Part shown: piece by piece, positions 22,662-35,469 of the stretch | How positions within the stretch are numbered: the stretch's first letter is position 1 | Layout: each line of letters starts with the position of its first letter | Origin: Melieria omissa | Taxonomy: Eukaryota; Arthropoda; Insecta; Diptera; Ulidiidae | Length of the DNA stretch: 64,000 bases | Assembly (NCBI GenBank): GCA_963971225.1 | Contig: OZ020269.1 | Location: 21,016,921-21,080,920 of the forward strand | Direction of reading: 5' to 3' | Notes under the pieces: model-generated | Databases searched by the model: none | What the model was told of the DNA's origin: nothing | The model's input: the letters and a program-made list of their open reading frames with translations, nothing else | Program-made: the position numbers and the translations under genes

Positions 22662-23176
22662 CGACGAACCGATTTTGTGCATTTCCAAGGAGCTGGTCTG
22701 CGACGGCATACGTCACTGTCCGTACAGCAATGAATACGACAGCGACGAGGACTACGCCATGTGCTGGAAGCGTCGCCGCTACGGCGAACCCATACCGCCC
22801 GCCATGGAAACGGACATCTTCGAGCACTTTGCACTTGAAGTCTTTCGTAATTTGTTCGCCTTCGATGTGCCCGCGTTGCCGACGAGCACCAGTCAGCCGG
22901 ACGTGGATGCCGCGCCTGTCAATTCGACAACGCTGCGCAAAGTAGAGACGGCGCCCACAGTTGTCGGCAATGGCACCAACAACAATGCCAGCGCCGGCAC
23001 AACGCCACTGAACGTCGATAACAGCACCGAAAGCGTTGCTGGCGGCAGCGGACACCATCGTCGCAATTCGACGCGCTCCGGCCTCAACTCTGATCTCTCT
23101 AAATATGGGCCGTGGGGCTATCTGATGCTGGGCATGTTGCTCTGCGGTGGCGCGCTGCTGATTTGCGGCCTCTGGG
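22662..23176 (+). CDS. CUB/LDLa membrane protein, LDLa and transmembrane exon
   Basis: It joins the preceding exon through a 63-bp intron (ttatcctacag acceptor). It completes the LDL-receptor class A module: CISKELVCDGIRHCPYSNEY followed by DSDED and C. The six cysteines and the acidic calcium-binding cluster are in the usual order. A stalk of about 90 residues, rich in S, T and N, has several N-glycosylation sequons (NSTT, NNAS, DNST). One membrane span follows, GYLMLGMLLCGGALLICGLW. The GTAAGT donor is at 23177. This implies a type I surface protein with an extracellular ligand-binding region. Confidence 0.9.
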
Positions 23177-23558
23177 GTAAGTAATGTCGATGTTGTTCTT
23201 ATATGAAATTTGTTCAATTGTTGGTTTCCGTCTCCTGACATGTGCATTTTTTTCCATTTTTTGTATTTTTGTTTGTCTCGCATTGTCACTCATCAATCAA
23301 CACATACACACACAAACACAACAAACAAACTTCCCCTTCCTCTCGATCGCTTCCACACTTTTCGTCCTTTCTATATTAAAATTCAAATTCAAACTCAAAT
23401 CGAATTCAAACTCTCTCTCTCACGCACACATAACAAATTTTCACTCTCCATTATAAAAAACAATTGCATTTCAATCAATCCATTGCTCAATTAATGAATC
23501 AATCAATCGAACAATTTGACCTAACACCTTCTCCTCTTCGAATTCGTCTTCCCCACAG

Positions 23559-23609
23559 TTTGCTGTTGTCGCTTAAGCTTTCACATTCAATCCATACGTT
23601 CACTTTCAG
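23559..23609 (+). other. In-frame alternative 5' extension of the last exon
   Basis: cttccccacag at 23548-23558 is a good acceptor. Using it keeps the frame and inserts 17 residues beginning VCCC directly after the membrane span. Juxtamembrane cysteine clusters of this kind are common palmitoylation sites. Both acceptors have pyrimidine-rich tracts, so the sequence does not tell which is used, or whether both are. Confidence 0.55.
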
Positions 23610-23968
23610 CCTCCGCCTCGCAGCATGCGGCCAACAACGAGCGCGAAGCGGCGCTCCAGAGCGGCGTCATGGGCGGCGAGCCGCAGTCCGGCAGCGCATC
23701 GCCGCCCAACTACGAGGAGCTCGATCCGCCGCCCGCCTACTCGGTGCTCTTTCCCAACCAGAAAGCCGCCTCCAGCACGACGCTCAGCTCCATGGGCGCC
23801 GCCTCGCTGGTGCCGGCGACAGTCGTCGTTGCAGTCACCACCAGCGGTGTGCTGCCAGCAACGCCGCCATCCACTGCAGCAGCAACAACAACGCGCGTGC
23901 AATTGGAATCGCCGGCAGCGTCGAGCAGCAACGCACACCACCGGCCGGCGACGACGATGACGAATTGA
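23610..23968 (+). CDS. CUB/LDLa membrane protein, cytosolic tail exon
   Basis: The last exon starts after cactttcag and ends at TGA 23966-23968. The reading frame continues exactly from the membrane exon. The tail contains SPPNYEELDPPPAYSVLF, giving two PPxY motifs (PPNY, PPAY) that bind WW domains of Nedd4-type ubiquitin ligases. This fits receptor endocytosis and turnover. The rest is low-complexity A/T/S/P sequence ending ATTMTN. An alternative in-frame acceptor 51 bases upstream (exon start 23559) would add VCCCRLSFHIQSIRSLS next to the membrane. Confidence 0.85.
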
Positions 23969-24815
23969 GCGATCGGCGCGGCGCTCGACGAAATCGGATT
24001 GGCGCCTTCGTCGCCGTCCCACGCGCTCGCACCAAACAAATGACAAGCTGGCGCCCACTGCACCAACGCTCGCGGCCGCGCGCGCAACACTCCGGCAACG
24101 CAGCCGCTCCACGACTGACTTTAGTTGTATTTACTTAATTTAAAGTGCACCCGCGCCCGGAGCAACGTTGCGTGTCACAGGACGTTCGACAGGACGCTGC
24201 AAGAGTTGCCAAAAAAAACGAAAACAAACCAACAAATCAACGCACCAGACGCGTCCAACTGCCGCCAGCTCTTTGTAGCATTTGTTAGTATAATTTCAGT
24301 GTGCTGGCCGCATCGAGTCTTGGCAGCGTGAAAGCAAAGTGCTGGCACGCATTGGCAACACTTTTCATTAGTTGTTCGGTTCGCTTGACTGCCGTCGAAC
24401 ACGTTCACTGCCGAGGACAACGAGCGGCGGCGGCTGCGTGTGTTGTATTTAGTTAGCGTAGTGTAAAGTCCTTTTCATTTCGCTTTCAACTAAATAACTC
24501 GTAGGTAATGAGAACGGAGCGATGTAATTTTAATGTACGATTGTAAAAAAATAATTAATTGTGACAAATGTACAACAACAACAACTGACACACATTCTAG
24601 CATATGGAAAAAATGTAAAGCGTGCAGCGTATTTCTACTGTAATGTTTGAATTTAATTTATTATAATGTGATATAATTTAATGGTTCACGTAGCATAAGC
24701 AATGCAAATGGATGAACATAAAACAGACAAATAACATTCAATATTTTAACGGAAAAAACAGAAAATGAAAAATATAACCAAATAAAAATTTACAATAAAT
24801 GTTTTCATTCAATAT
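23969..24815 (+). promoter_or_regulatory. 3' UTR with two poly(A) signals
   Basis: After the TGA, an 0.8-kb non-coding stretch runs to two canonical AATAAA hexamers (24781-24786 and 24794-24799) followed by a T-rich segment. I take this as the 3' end of the + strand gene. The exact cleavage site cannot be read from sequence. Confidence 0.6.
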
Positions 24816-25559
24816 TTTGCTTTGGGCTAAGTGAAGTGTGAGTGGGGGGGGAGGTCAGCCAGTCAAACGCAGGTAAAATGACATAAATAACACAAACACT
24901 TGAAATTGCTGTTAATTGCGTGAATGGTTTAATTGTGAAATTGAGCTATGAATTTTAAATAATGATCTATGTTCAACAGTTGTTAAATGTTTATGGTTGG
25001 CTATGAAAACAATTAACCTCATTTTACAAAAAAGCTGTGTATGATGTGTGTATGTGCAAATAAGTCTTTGGAAAGCAGATTACAATTTTCCATGATTGAA
25101 AAATTGATCGGAGGTGTGCAGAAGTGAAAGAGAAGAGTAAAGGGATAATTAAATGAGCTGTCTTTGATTTTCTAGGCTTTCCGGTGAGATGGTCGTTTCA
25201 GCTTTGGAAAACTGGAGAGATCTGTTAGAACACAGAGTTGCTTTTTAAGGCAGATATGTCTTCTGAATTAGTCGTATTCACCAATTTTCTTGGTTTTCTG
25301 ATAGACAGCAACCTAATTTTCAAAATTTAAGCCTTCTGGTACAAATCATCTGGTACGAATCATTTTTTGAATCAGATATGTCTTTTAAATTTAAAGCTAT
25401 GCATACATATTCCAAGGCCAGTAGATGACATAGAAGTCAGGAGTCCCATACCACTTATTCATTCCTATCAATGAACTTAGAATAGAACTGAGAGGAGTAG
25501 ACAAGATAAGATAAGAGAAAGAAGTTTAAAGAGAATAACCGTAACCAGTTATTTGGATC
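24816..25559. other. Intergenic, no gene seen
   Basis: AT-rich sequence between the 3' end of the CUB/LDLa gene and a tandem array. No exon, tRNA or mobile element is recognised. Confidence 0.5.
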
Positions 25560-26400
25560 ATCACCAAAATTTTCTTGTTTTTGTTGGCTTTGAGAATTGC
25601 ATATCACTGACTTGTTCTCATCCACGAATTTGGGAGTTGAACAGAGTAGTGTAGAAGAAAAAGAAATAAGTTCAAAGAATGTTCTGGTGTCTGTTGATTT
25701 TAGGAATCATTCAGTGGTAAGAATTGTTTTCATCAGAGAATTCAGGGAACAGAGAAGTATAGAAAGAAATGAGGAAGAAATTCAGAGAGTAAGCAAAAAA
25801 ACGTAGAAAAAAGAAAGAAAATCAAAGATAATAGCAAATGTTCTGTTGGTTCTAGGAATTCTTTATCACTGAATCGTTTTTATCAAAAAACTCAAAGTTG
25901 AACAGAGATTGATAAAAAAAGAAGAGGAAGAAATTTAGAGAGCGGGTAGAGAAGCATGGAAAAAAGAAAGAACTATCCAAATGTACTGTTTTTGTTGGTT
26001 CTAAGAATCCGTTATCACTGAATTGTTTGCATCAAAGACCTCAGAGTTGAACAGAGAAGTAAAAAAAGAGAAGAGAAAGAAATTTAGAGAGTTAGTAGAG
26101 GAGCGTGGAAGAGAGAAAGATATTCAAAGAGGGAACCAAATGTCCTGTTTCTGTTGGTTCTAGGAATCCGTTATGACTGAATTGTTTGCATCAAAGAGTG
26201 GAACAGAGGAATATAAAAAGAAAAGAAAAAAAGTTCAGTGCGCTGAAAAAATAATTAAATTGAAAGGTAACAGCAGGAATCCAAATGTTCTGGTGTCTGT
26301 TGGTTCTAGGAATCTACCACTGAATCGTTTCTATCAAAGAATTCAGAGTTGAACAGAGAAGTATAGAAAGAGAAGATAAAAACAATTCAGGAAGAGTATT
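25560..26400. repeat. Degenerate ~150-bp tandem array, about 6 units
   Basis: The phrases gttggttctaggaatc, tatcactgaat, atcaaagaattcagagttga and acagagaagtat recur in the same order at about 25570, 25690, 25840, 25995, 26150 and 26295. Each is followed by an A/G-rich block (agagaagagaaagaa). Units are diverged and non-coding. The purine-rich block gives strong strand asymmetry. Confidence 0.8.
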
Positions 26401-27979
26401 AGGGACCGATGGTTTACAACATTAGTAAAAATTTCTCGCTATTATTCTTTTCGCTCTATTATTCTTTTGGTTTTAGAAAGCTCGTTATTATGTAAGAACT
26501 CAGAGTTGATCAAAAAGCCAAGTAGAAAGAGATCAGAGAAAAAAAAGCAAACGAAGAGAGAGAGAGAGATTCAGTTGGAATTTCAGGAGCCACTAGACAA
26601 CAACATGATCGAAATTTTGTAGTCTTAGTGTTTTTTTTAGAATTCCTCTAGAATTTGATTTACATTTGATTTACAATGAATTCTAAAGAAGAACACCAAA
26701 CTTAATCAGAGGTTTATTGAAAGCAACAATAACAATACATGAATTCGGTAGATGACACCAATAACGCAGTTTTATTGTTGTTTTCAAAAAACTCTCATGA
26801 TTAATTTGGTCTCAAAATTTATCAAACTTGAGTAGAAAGCAACAATACGAATACATGAAGCAGTAGACAGAGGTCAAATTAAATTCCTATTGTTGTTGTT
26901 TTTGGGAATTTTATTAATTTGTTTGTCCAACCAAAAACTTGATCAGGGATGAATATAAATGGAAAATAAACTGTTTTATTTTCAGCAAATTCAGATCGAA
27001 TAATATTGACCAGTAAGTGAGATCATAATTGAAATTTGTTGGCTTATCTGTCTTATGGCTTTATGATTTCTGACTGTTTTGGAAGCTTTTAGACGTAAGC
27101 AATAAATGTTTCTGTTTAACTCGCGAGTAGCACAACGTACATCACTTTTTTAAACTAAATCTATTATTAAACTTTTTACTAAGAACTTTCTGCTTAATTG
27201 AAAATTGCCCATTTATTGTTTGATCCGACTAAACTTTACACTTTGAAAACGTCCCTAAGACAATACAAAAAATTGCAATGGGAAACATGTTTCTTACGAA
27301 GCCGACCAAATGAAATTTGAGTTATTTATATTTGAAGTCGGTATTGATTTTTTGTATCTTTGAACTCAGGGTCCAAAAATCATATCTGCAACAAAATATT
27401 GCGAGTACTATTTGAATTTCATGAACATAGTGCGAGACAATTTTGCTTACCGACGCACTCACAACAGATAAATAAACATTGCATATTTTTAGGGTCCATG
27501 TTTGATTGATTGTTGCCAGATTGTTGCGAAGAGTTAACAAACAAGTGGAAATGACACTATGAGCCAAAAGTAAATAAATATTTATCTGTCAGACGGATCA
27601 GTGGACGGGCATTAGGTACTAAATCGATAACTTCAGTGATTTTAATGATGTGTGTATATACTTTTCCAAATCATCTGTTCTAACTTCCGTGCTTTAAAGA
27701 CTTTTTAAGGCAGTTCAGTAAACTTTATTATTGTCAGATATGCTCACCTTCTCCATGAAATGTTCCTATAGAGAACGATTAGCCCAACTAACTGACGGAA
27801 GTTCCCTCTGTATAGAGACTTACAAAAATTAAGAAATGAGATAAATTACCTTACTGGTCTTAAGTGGCGCTTAGCATAAGTTTCCTTCAATTGCAGTCAT
27901 TTGCAGCCTGCCATGCTCGCTTGTGGGTTGAAGTTAATATTTGTGAACATGGACCATTTGTTGCTTTGATGGCCGCAGA
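26401..27979. other. Intergenic, no gene seen
   Basis: AT-rich, with scattered weak echoes of the preceding array up to about 26960 (gatcagagg, aatacatgaa). No exon is recognised. Confidence 0.5.
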
Positions 27980-28179
27980 NNNNNNNNNNNNNNNNNNNNN
28001 NNNNNNNNNNNNNNNNNNNNNNNNNNNNNNNNNNNNNNNNNNNNNNNNNNNNNNNNNNNNNNNNNNNNNNNNNNNNNNNNNNNNNNNNNNNNNNNNNNNN
28101 NNNNNNNNNNNNNNNNNNNNNNNNNNNNNNNNNNNNNNNNNNNNNNNNNNNNNNNNNNNNNNNNNNNNNNNNNNNNNNN
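27980..28179. other. Assembly gap (200 N)
   Basis: Exactly 200 undetermined bases. The round number suggests a placeholder, so the true length is unknown. Reading frames that cross it are meaningless. Confidence 0.99.
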
Positions 28180-28639
28180 TGAAGCAAATTCATGTATGCA
28201 TAATAGTTGAAGTAACAAATATACATAACATATATTTTGTATCCTTTTAGGCTTTGACACAAGTTTTACCATCGATATGGACTAAAACAGTAGTATCGGT
28301 TGGACACTACTAAAAATTCATATAAATTGTATTACTCATACGCCACATACCTCAAGGTGCTTAATACGATACGAAGGCAATCTACACATTCCACATACGC
28401 AAGGTAGGCTCTCACTCTTGTGTGTATTTATAATGTACATGTATGTACATACTTAGGCTTAGACATACCGGCCTATGATATTTGTCTCTCTTCCTGTTCC
28501 TTAACTTAAGGACTAAAAGCGTAAAAGTTGATTCGTTGAATAACACATCACAACAAAAAACCCTTTTTTCTATTGAATGGAGTTTTTCTACTGTTTCTTA
28601 CTAATTTGGGTGCGCTGATTTCTAATCTATCCTCAGATT

Positions 28640-29475
28640 TTTTCTAGCAGCTCTAGTTACTGAGATATAGGTACCGTGTCATTTTTTCAGTTTTCCCTCT
28701 ACTTTTTTCATATTTTTGATCGTAATTTCTAAAGCAAAAAATCGATTGAGAAGATTTGTACCTTGTCGCATTGACAACACCTCTCGGCTTCTTTTTGATG
28801 CAACTTATTGTTATAAGTTTAAAAATGAAGCGGTAATTGAACCTCAAATTCGGAAAATATGGAATTTTAAGGCGTTTTCTTTGATGGTCAAAAACATACA
28901 CATTTTTTGTAAATTAATTAACCCTTTCGGTACTTCTTTTTTGTTTGTAACTTTAAAAATCAAAACTTTTTTATTTTGCAATTCCAAATTGTTTTTTTTG
29001 CCTGTATTTTAGACTATAAATGGAACATATAAAAGAGCATATTTTACGGCTCTTTATTTTTGAAGGAAACAGTATGAGAAGTGATGAAAATGGCTATGCT
29101 ACATGTCTGCTATTATTTCGATGCGAATATGTAATCTGCCAAATAATTTGGCTGTGTTCTATTGCTTGATGTTTCTTCTTAAGATATTCATATACTTCGT
29201 AACTTGATTTATGAAACATCTGTACATTTTTCGCCATCAGAAAAAACCCCTTGAAATTCAATATTTTCTTACTTTGAAACTTTATTACCACGCCCATTTA
29301 AAACGCATAAAATTGATTAATATCAGAAAAGATGGTGTGAAGTGTTGTAAATGCAACGATATAAAAATCATATCGATAGGATTATTGATTCAGAAATTAC
29401 AGTCGAAAACGAGAAGAAAGCCGAGGAAAATTCGAAAAAGTGGCACGCCTATTGTTTGCGAAAACTAGAGCTGTT
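28640..29475. repeat. Diverged long inverted repeat (~260-bp arms)
   Basis: The left arm (about 28640-28905) and the reverse complement of the right arm (about 29210-29475) align along most of their length. Both outer ends carry agctctagtt. Shared inner words include gtaatttctaaagc/gtaatttctgaatc, gacaacacctc/acaacacttca and tttaaggcgttttctttgatgg/ttcaaggggttttttctgatgg. The spacer is about 300 bp. Even the conceptual translations of the arms are similar. I read it as an old fold-back or MITE-like element. No transposase is encoded. Confidence 0.7.
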
Positions 29476-29689
29476 ACATAAAAACAGAGTATGGTTTTGA
29501 AAACAGCGTGGAAAAACGATTCACATTCATGTAAAAAACTCCATGCAACAGACATGCTGTTGCGCAGTGTAATCATACGACTGCAACTATTTGAAGCTTA
29601 GTTACGATTATCCTTGACATAAACAGTTAAGTGGTTTGCAAAATAATCAATAACCCCGGACATCACTTATATATTTTACGCTTTAAAGT

Positions 29690-29990
29690 TTCGGTTTGTA
29701 GTTGTAGTTATGATAATAGTTGCTTTCTTGAATGTCTGAAAAATTATGAACGTACTTATACGACACAGACACAAAATTAGTTAATCTTCTGAAAGACAAT
29801 AAACAATTTAAAAAATATCACTCATACGCTCCGATGTTTAGATATCACTCATACGACAACACAGTGGTTGTTGTTGTAATAAAAGTGCTTTCTTGAATAT
29901 CTGAAAAATAATGAAAAATTACGAATATCACTCATACGCCCTCAAAAGTATCCATAAAAATCTAATTATAACTCATACGACATGTTGGAT
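29690..29990. repeat. Repeat with recurring ATATCACTCATACG motif
   Basis: The motif (at)atcactcatacg(ac/cc) occurs at about 29815, 29840, 29920 and, variant, at 29750 and 29966. Two longer units share gctttcttgaatgtctgaaaaat (about 29720 and 29888). The related ctcatacgccacatac at 28337 suggests the array once extended further. Non-coding. Confidence 0.6.
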
Positions 29991-29999
29991 ACGTAATTA

Positions 30000-31569
30000 T
30001 ATAAAAATGTGCCACTGATCCCCGGCTGATGTCCTGCTGATACATAATGTAGTGGAGAAAATGTGGTGAAAAAATGCAAAACATACACGAATAAAATTTA
30101 TACGTTAACATTAAGCAGACATACAACTTCCTTAAGTAAAACCGACCGAAACCTTCTCCAAACATACTCACTTCTGTTGCCTTTCGTGCGCTGTTCTAAT
30201 AAAAAGTCATTACGCAATTTGTTTTTTTGTTTGTTTGCAATTGTGGTCTTCATTGATGATGTTTTGCATCGTTTTATTTCAATTCTTCAATCAAGTGACA
30301 TTTATTAGTTTAATATTTGAATTTAATTCTCCATAATTTTCCTTAATATTTTCATCATTATTTAATTTACACATAAGACTTGCACACACACATAAAATTC
30401 TTAAATATTTTTTGCTCATGTTTCTAATGCATCGTTTTGAATCATTGCTGCTGGCTGCTGCTTGCCTTATCTCACTAAATAGATTCGCTTGACATTTGTG
30501 GCAAATTCATTACTTTACTTCGTACAATTATTAGTAATTAGTAATTTTGTTGTTGTGTTTTCAATTCAAAGTGTAAACAAAGAACACATGAAAAAAGGTA
30601 GTTACAATAAAGTTGAAATGTGAATGAAATCGGCTTTAAATCAAATGTTGCATATGCACTTTTCAGCAATGATCTGCGCTTCGGGGCGTCGTACGAGACT
30701 AAAAGGCCAAGAATGTCGCGCATGGCCGACACGCCCAGTGAGCAACAACTGCGCTACGAAAGTGTTCGCCTAGTTCGAAGCACTTTCGTTGGCGCGCTTA
30801 TGGCGATTTGTGTTCGGTCTGTTCGTGTGGCGTTACTGGAAATTTGCTAATAAATCGTTTGCTGCTTAAACACTAACAAGTTTACTCAACTTACTGCACT
30901 TTAATTAGCTAATTTTACTATAGTTTTGCTGGGTTTTTCTTTTCATAATTTGTAATCGCATAGCTCATATTAATTTGCTAGTGTTTGCTTATCGTAAACG
31001 ATGCTGCAACAGTTGCAGCATTTCAATGCTTTTGTTTTTGTTTTTGTATTATCGTTTTAGTTAATTATTAAATATTTATTTGAAAATGTTTTATTTTGCT
31101 AGTTACTAGTGCCAATTGTAGCTTGTTTTCATGCTTCAGCCGATGCCACGCGTCTACGGCCAACGACAGCCGTCGATTGTCGACTGTCGGCGGTTTGCAG
31201 TTGCGCGCGTGTCGGCGTTGAGTTTTAAAAAATTTTTATTCATAAGAATTGGGCGTTTCATTTGTTTCTTTGTTCATAAAATGTTTCTTCACTTTTACAA
31301 CGACATTCGTCTAACTTCAAACTACGTGTACGCGGCGTACGTTCCTTACTAAACAACAACTACATACTAAGCGTTCGGGTTCATTTTTAAGTTTTTCTCA
31401 AAGTGTGAAGTTGGCTGTGTGTGTCTGTGTTTCTTGTGTTTTCTTTTCAGTGTATTTTACAATTCGTCTCTTAGTGGTGTAATGACGCTTCTGCTTTGCT
31501 TATATGCTAACAATTTTAATCTCTTTGCGTAACTTTGTGTGATGATTCAATAATGAATTCAATAATCTG
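30000..31569. other. Intergenic, no gene seen
   Basis: Ordinary AT-rich sequence with a slightly GC-richer patch at 30660-30850 and another at 31130-31230. Short frames there lack domain similarity and splice support. Nothing is called. Confidence 0.45.
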
Positions 31570-33640
31570 CATTTAATTGTAGATTAATTTTTTTTTTTTT
31601 ATTTTCTAAATAAGAAAAACTATTTTGCAGTGTATTTAAAAAGAAGTTTTGTGGTCAATAAGGCGTTGTATGACAAGTGAGGTAAGAAATAACCATAAAA
31701 AAGTTTATTAAATATAAAATTATAAAATTATGTAAAATTTTAATAATTAAAAATTATAATGCTTTGTAAAAAATTTCTTAAATGATTAGTAGGACAATAA
31801 ATAAAATAATTAATTAATAAGTTAATGATCTACATAGTAAATAATTGAACTAAATAATTATTTTATTTATTAACCTAACCTATTTCATTTACTTAGTCAC
31901 TAATTATTTACGTTCTTAGTTGATTTCTTAAGAAGTTTCTTGATTTTTTAATTTTTAATTTCTTGATTCCTTAATTTTTTAGTTTTTTTAAGAAGGTAAC
32001 TAAGAACTTGCTTAATTAATAACTAAGAAAATTAAAGAGGTTAGGTTGGTTAGGAAAAAAATATTTAATTAGTTAATTAACTAAATAAATAACTTAATTA
32101 TTAAGTAAATAGTTAAGTTATTATATTATTAATTAATTAAGAAATTAATGAAAAATTATCATTACCAATAATAAAATGAATAATTATTTAATTTCTTAGA
32201 ATTTAGTAAACTAATTTATAAAATTTATGAATAACTTCATTAATTAACTTCACTAATTAATTCAACAAAATAAATTAATTAATCAACTACATGATTTAAT
32301 TTATTTCAACTAAAAGAATTCGTTGTGGTAAACATAACAAAAAGGCATTTCAAATTCTTACAATTATTCAGTTGATTAAAAAAAATTATTTTAAAATTAA
32401 ACATGTAATTAGTTGGCTATTAATGTTAAAGTAATTATAAAATATTTAAAAGAGTTCATTTAATTTTAAATCATTTTTTTTTAATTTAATAAATTTCAAT
32501 ATAAATTAATCATTGAAATATTAAATTGGTTACGTTATTAAATTATTATATTGAAAATTATTGAAATACTAAATTGGTTATATTATTAAAATATTGATCT
32601 TAGTAAAAATTAAGTAATTATTTCAGAAATCAAGAAATAATTTAAACAACTAAAACTAACTAACCTAATAACTAATAAAAAAAATTGATTAATTGAAAAT
32701 TCATTATTCATTATTTTCTTTTAACTATATAATTTGAATTTAATTATTAAATAACTATTCAATTAATTATTAATTAATTAATAATTTAAATAACTAAACC
32801 TAACTAACCTTATAACTAATAAAAAAATTGAAAATTGAATCATCTTCATCTTTTCTTTTTACTAAATAATTTGAGTTTAATTATTAAATAACTATTCAAT
32901 TAATTATTCATTAATTCAGTTAATTTAACTAATTAATTAAATTAATTAAATTAATTAATAAATTAACTTAATTAAATTAATTAATGTAACTACTTATTTC
33001 AATAAATTAAATAAGTAGTTATAATTAATTGAAACTAAACTAAATAAATTTTTATTTGTTAAATAATAATGTTTGTTAAATAATAATATTAAATATGCAG
33101 TTGTTTAATTAATTATATAGTTAAATTAATATTTTCAATTATCTATTAATTAAAAAAAAATAAACAACTTATTCTGAAATAATTGTGTAATTTGGTAATT
33201 ATTAATTTACAATTAATTAAATTAAGTTTTTTTTGGTCACTCAAAACAAATTGGTTCTTATTATAGAACTAATTATTTAATTAATTAATTTGTAATTTTT
33301 AAAATTTAATTTAATTTAATTAATTAAATTACAAATTAATGAATAATTAATAATTAATTAACTTATTTTTTAATTAATTAATTGAATTAATTAACTTAAT
33401 GTATGACCTAATTAATTTTTATTTAATCCAAAAAAATAATTTTTTAAATTTGCCATTAATTACTTAATTAATTAATTAAAAATTAATCATGAATCTAATT
33501 AATTGAATAACTAACCAAGTTGCAATATTTGATTTGTTTTTTAGAAAATTTAAAAAATTTTTTATTGAAAGAATTTCCATAAAAACCCTCAACTTAAATA
33601 CACTGCAAAACATCCATTAAATATGCAACAAAAAATAAAT
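31570..33640. repeat. AT-rich low-complexity block rich in AATTAATT
   Basis: About 2 kb consist mostly of permutations of taattaatta, aattaaat and attaaata, many of them self-complementary, with occasional ctaacctaac words. It is non-coding. This kind of DNA is prone to unpairing and mis-assembly. Confidence 0.85.
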
Positions 33641-34959
33641 TTTAAAGCACTGACTTACGCCTAACTGTATGTGTATACATCTAAAAGCTTTCAAGTTGAC
33701 GCTTGGACCAAAGTATGCCGAACTCAAAGGAAACAACAACACAAAAAGTGAAAACTTTCATTATCGAAAACCGTCAACAGTTTTTCACACATTTTTAATT
33801 CTAGGAAATATAATTTTTTGAAAAAGCAAAATTCACGCACACTTTTCTCTCTGTGTACGTGTGACTAGTTCAGCAAGTGACCACGCGGCCGAAAGCAATT
33901 TTATTGGCTCGAGAAGCCAATTGTTGCTCGACGCACGTGGCATTTTCATACGCAAACACATATACATACATACATACATACACAGTGGTACAAATACAAA
34001 TATGCAAGTACAGGTGCTGTGGTAAATAAATTCCTTATTTCAGTAGTGAAATGTTTGCCTTTTTGCTTTGCAATTTTCTTCTTCATTTTTTTTTCGTTTG
34101 TTGCTCTCAGCTGTGGTTTTTTTCCTCTCTGTTTATTTTTGTTTTTGTTCTTGTCCTCGTCATTTCGGTGTGTTTTTGATTTTGCTGAAAAATAAGGCCC
34201 GTGGATACACACTATAAAAAAGCGAATACTAAGTTCTAGGCTTTCCTACAATTGTTGTTGTTGTTGTTGTTCATGTTCGGCTGCTACTTTTGTATAGTTC
34301 GAGTTCGGCACAGACGTGCAAAGATGCTCTTAAAATGTCATTTTCATAAATTTATAATTAAATTGTATTGTGTTGTCCTAGCTGGCGCTTACATTATTAG
34401 ATTCACTTACTTACAGTGTTTTTGTTTATGTTTGTGGCTGTATGTGTGTTCGTTTCTATTTTGTGGATTTGTTGAATGGGCTTTGCGGTTTGTTTCGCAC
34501 GATTTGTTCATTAGATTTAAACATTTAACATTTAGCTGTGCTAAAAATACAAAGTGCTGTAAGTGTCCATATGCTTCTTCTTCTTTTTCTGCCGCAGTAA
34601 CACCTCAAACTGTCTCTTGTAGTTTAACTTTTCTTAAATTCTTTAACCGACATACTCGCGTTCTAACTTCAGTTGACAAAAGAGTATCGTGAAATGCTTC
34701 TTTGAGATATTGAAAAAACATGGTTTCAAGGTGAAAAAGATAGAATAAATTTTGTATTCAGATGGAAATTGTCTTTTAATTCTAAAATAAATCTTATTTT
34801 ATTAATGATGGGGGTTTAATTTTGGGTGGAGATTAACGAGTTTATGTTGTTTTACTTCCTAATGCAGCTTTCTAGAGACCTGAAGTAGTCGTAAATTTCA
34901 TTTCTGAAAACTACATCGATTTTTGTTGCGTAGATCGTTGAGACTAATTCTTCAATTGT
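33641..34959. other. Intergenic, no gene seen
   Basis: It includes a short catacata microsatellite near 33960 and a frame at 34252-34692 that is hydrophobic and cysteine-rich but shows no known domain. I do not call a gene. Confidence 0.45.
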
Positions 34960-35166
34960 CTTCTGATGTTATTGTAGCCAGCTCCTGATTGGCTACAGCT
35001 GGACATCGGCCCAATACATCAATCACCACTTTCTCCTCAAACTTTTTATCAACCTTTAACCCATGTAACATTGTTGAAGAAACAATGTTGAATACAAGCA
35101 AATGAAGCCTATAGAACCTTCAGTTTGTCTTATCAGAGGCAGCCACCTAACCTAACCTTACCAAAC
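34960..35166 (+). mobile_element. Degenerate family B retroposon (copy 3)
   Basis: The 3' part retains cagtttgtcttatcagaggc and agccacctaacctaacc, matching the 3' block and CCTAA tail of the copies at 14111-14410 and 21529-21809. Upstream sequence (atgtaacattgttgaag, acaatgttgaata) aligns only loosely. The 5' border is uncertain. Confidence 0.55.
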
Positions 35167-35469
35167 CTATGAGAGAAGTACAACTGCTCCAAATTTCAAC
35201 CAACTATGTGAAAATTCACCAGTGACAACATTTTATTAATTAATTTTTCCTTATTAACTCATAACTTGGATGATTAGTTCGTATCTAAGAAATTTGGTGG
35301 GTACTAAGGTGTTTGCCTGGTTCTTGCCAAAAATAAGTTGGGCTTGGTGACATTCAACTGGTTCTTTCAAGCAGTCAAGTAAGGCCTCTGATGAATTCTA
35401 TTTAGTCAATTGATTCGTGTCTTAGACACATTACTTAAAAGAACTTCAGCTTTTAGGTGATGTATTACA

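Noticed and set aside
22651..24112. Minus-strand frames over the CUB/LDLa exons (for example 22651-23289 and 23606-24112)
   Set aside because: They are mirror frames of GC-rich exons whose + strand reading has LDLa, transmembrane and PPxY motifs and proper splice phases.
27864..28272. Frames spanning the N gap
   Set aside because: They consist mostly of undetermined bases, and the flanking parts have no recognisable motif.
31570..33640. Replication origin or matrix attachment region
   Set aside because: AT richness and AATTAATT palindromes are suggestive, but there is no specific signal. Reported only as low complexity.
34252..34692. 146-residue cysteine-rich hydrophobic frame
   Set aside because: It lies in AT/T-rich sequence, with no domain, no splice support, and composition explained by TTT/TGT runs.
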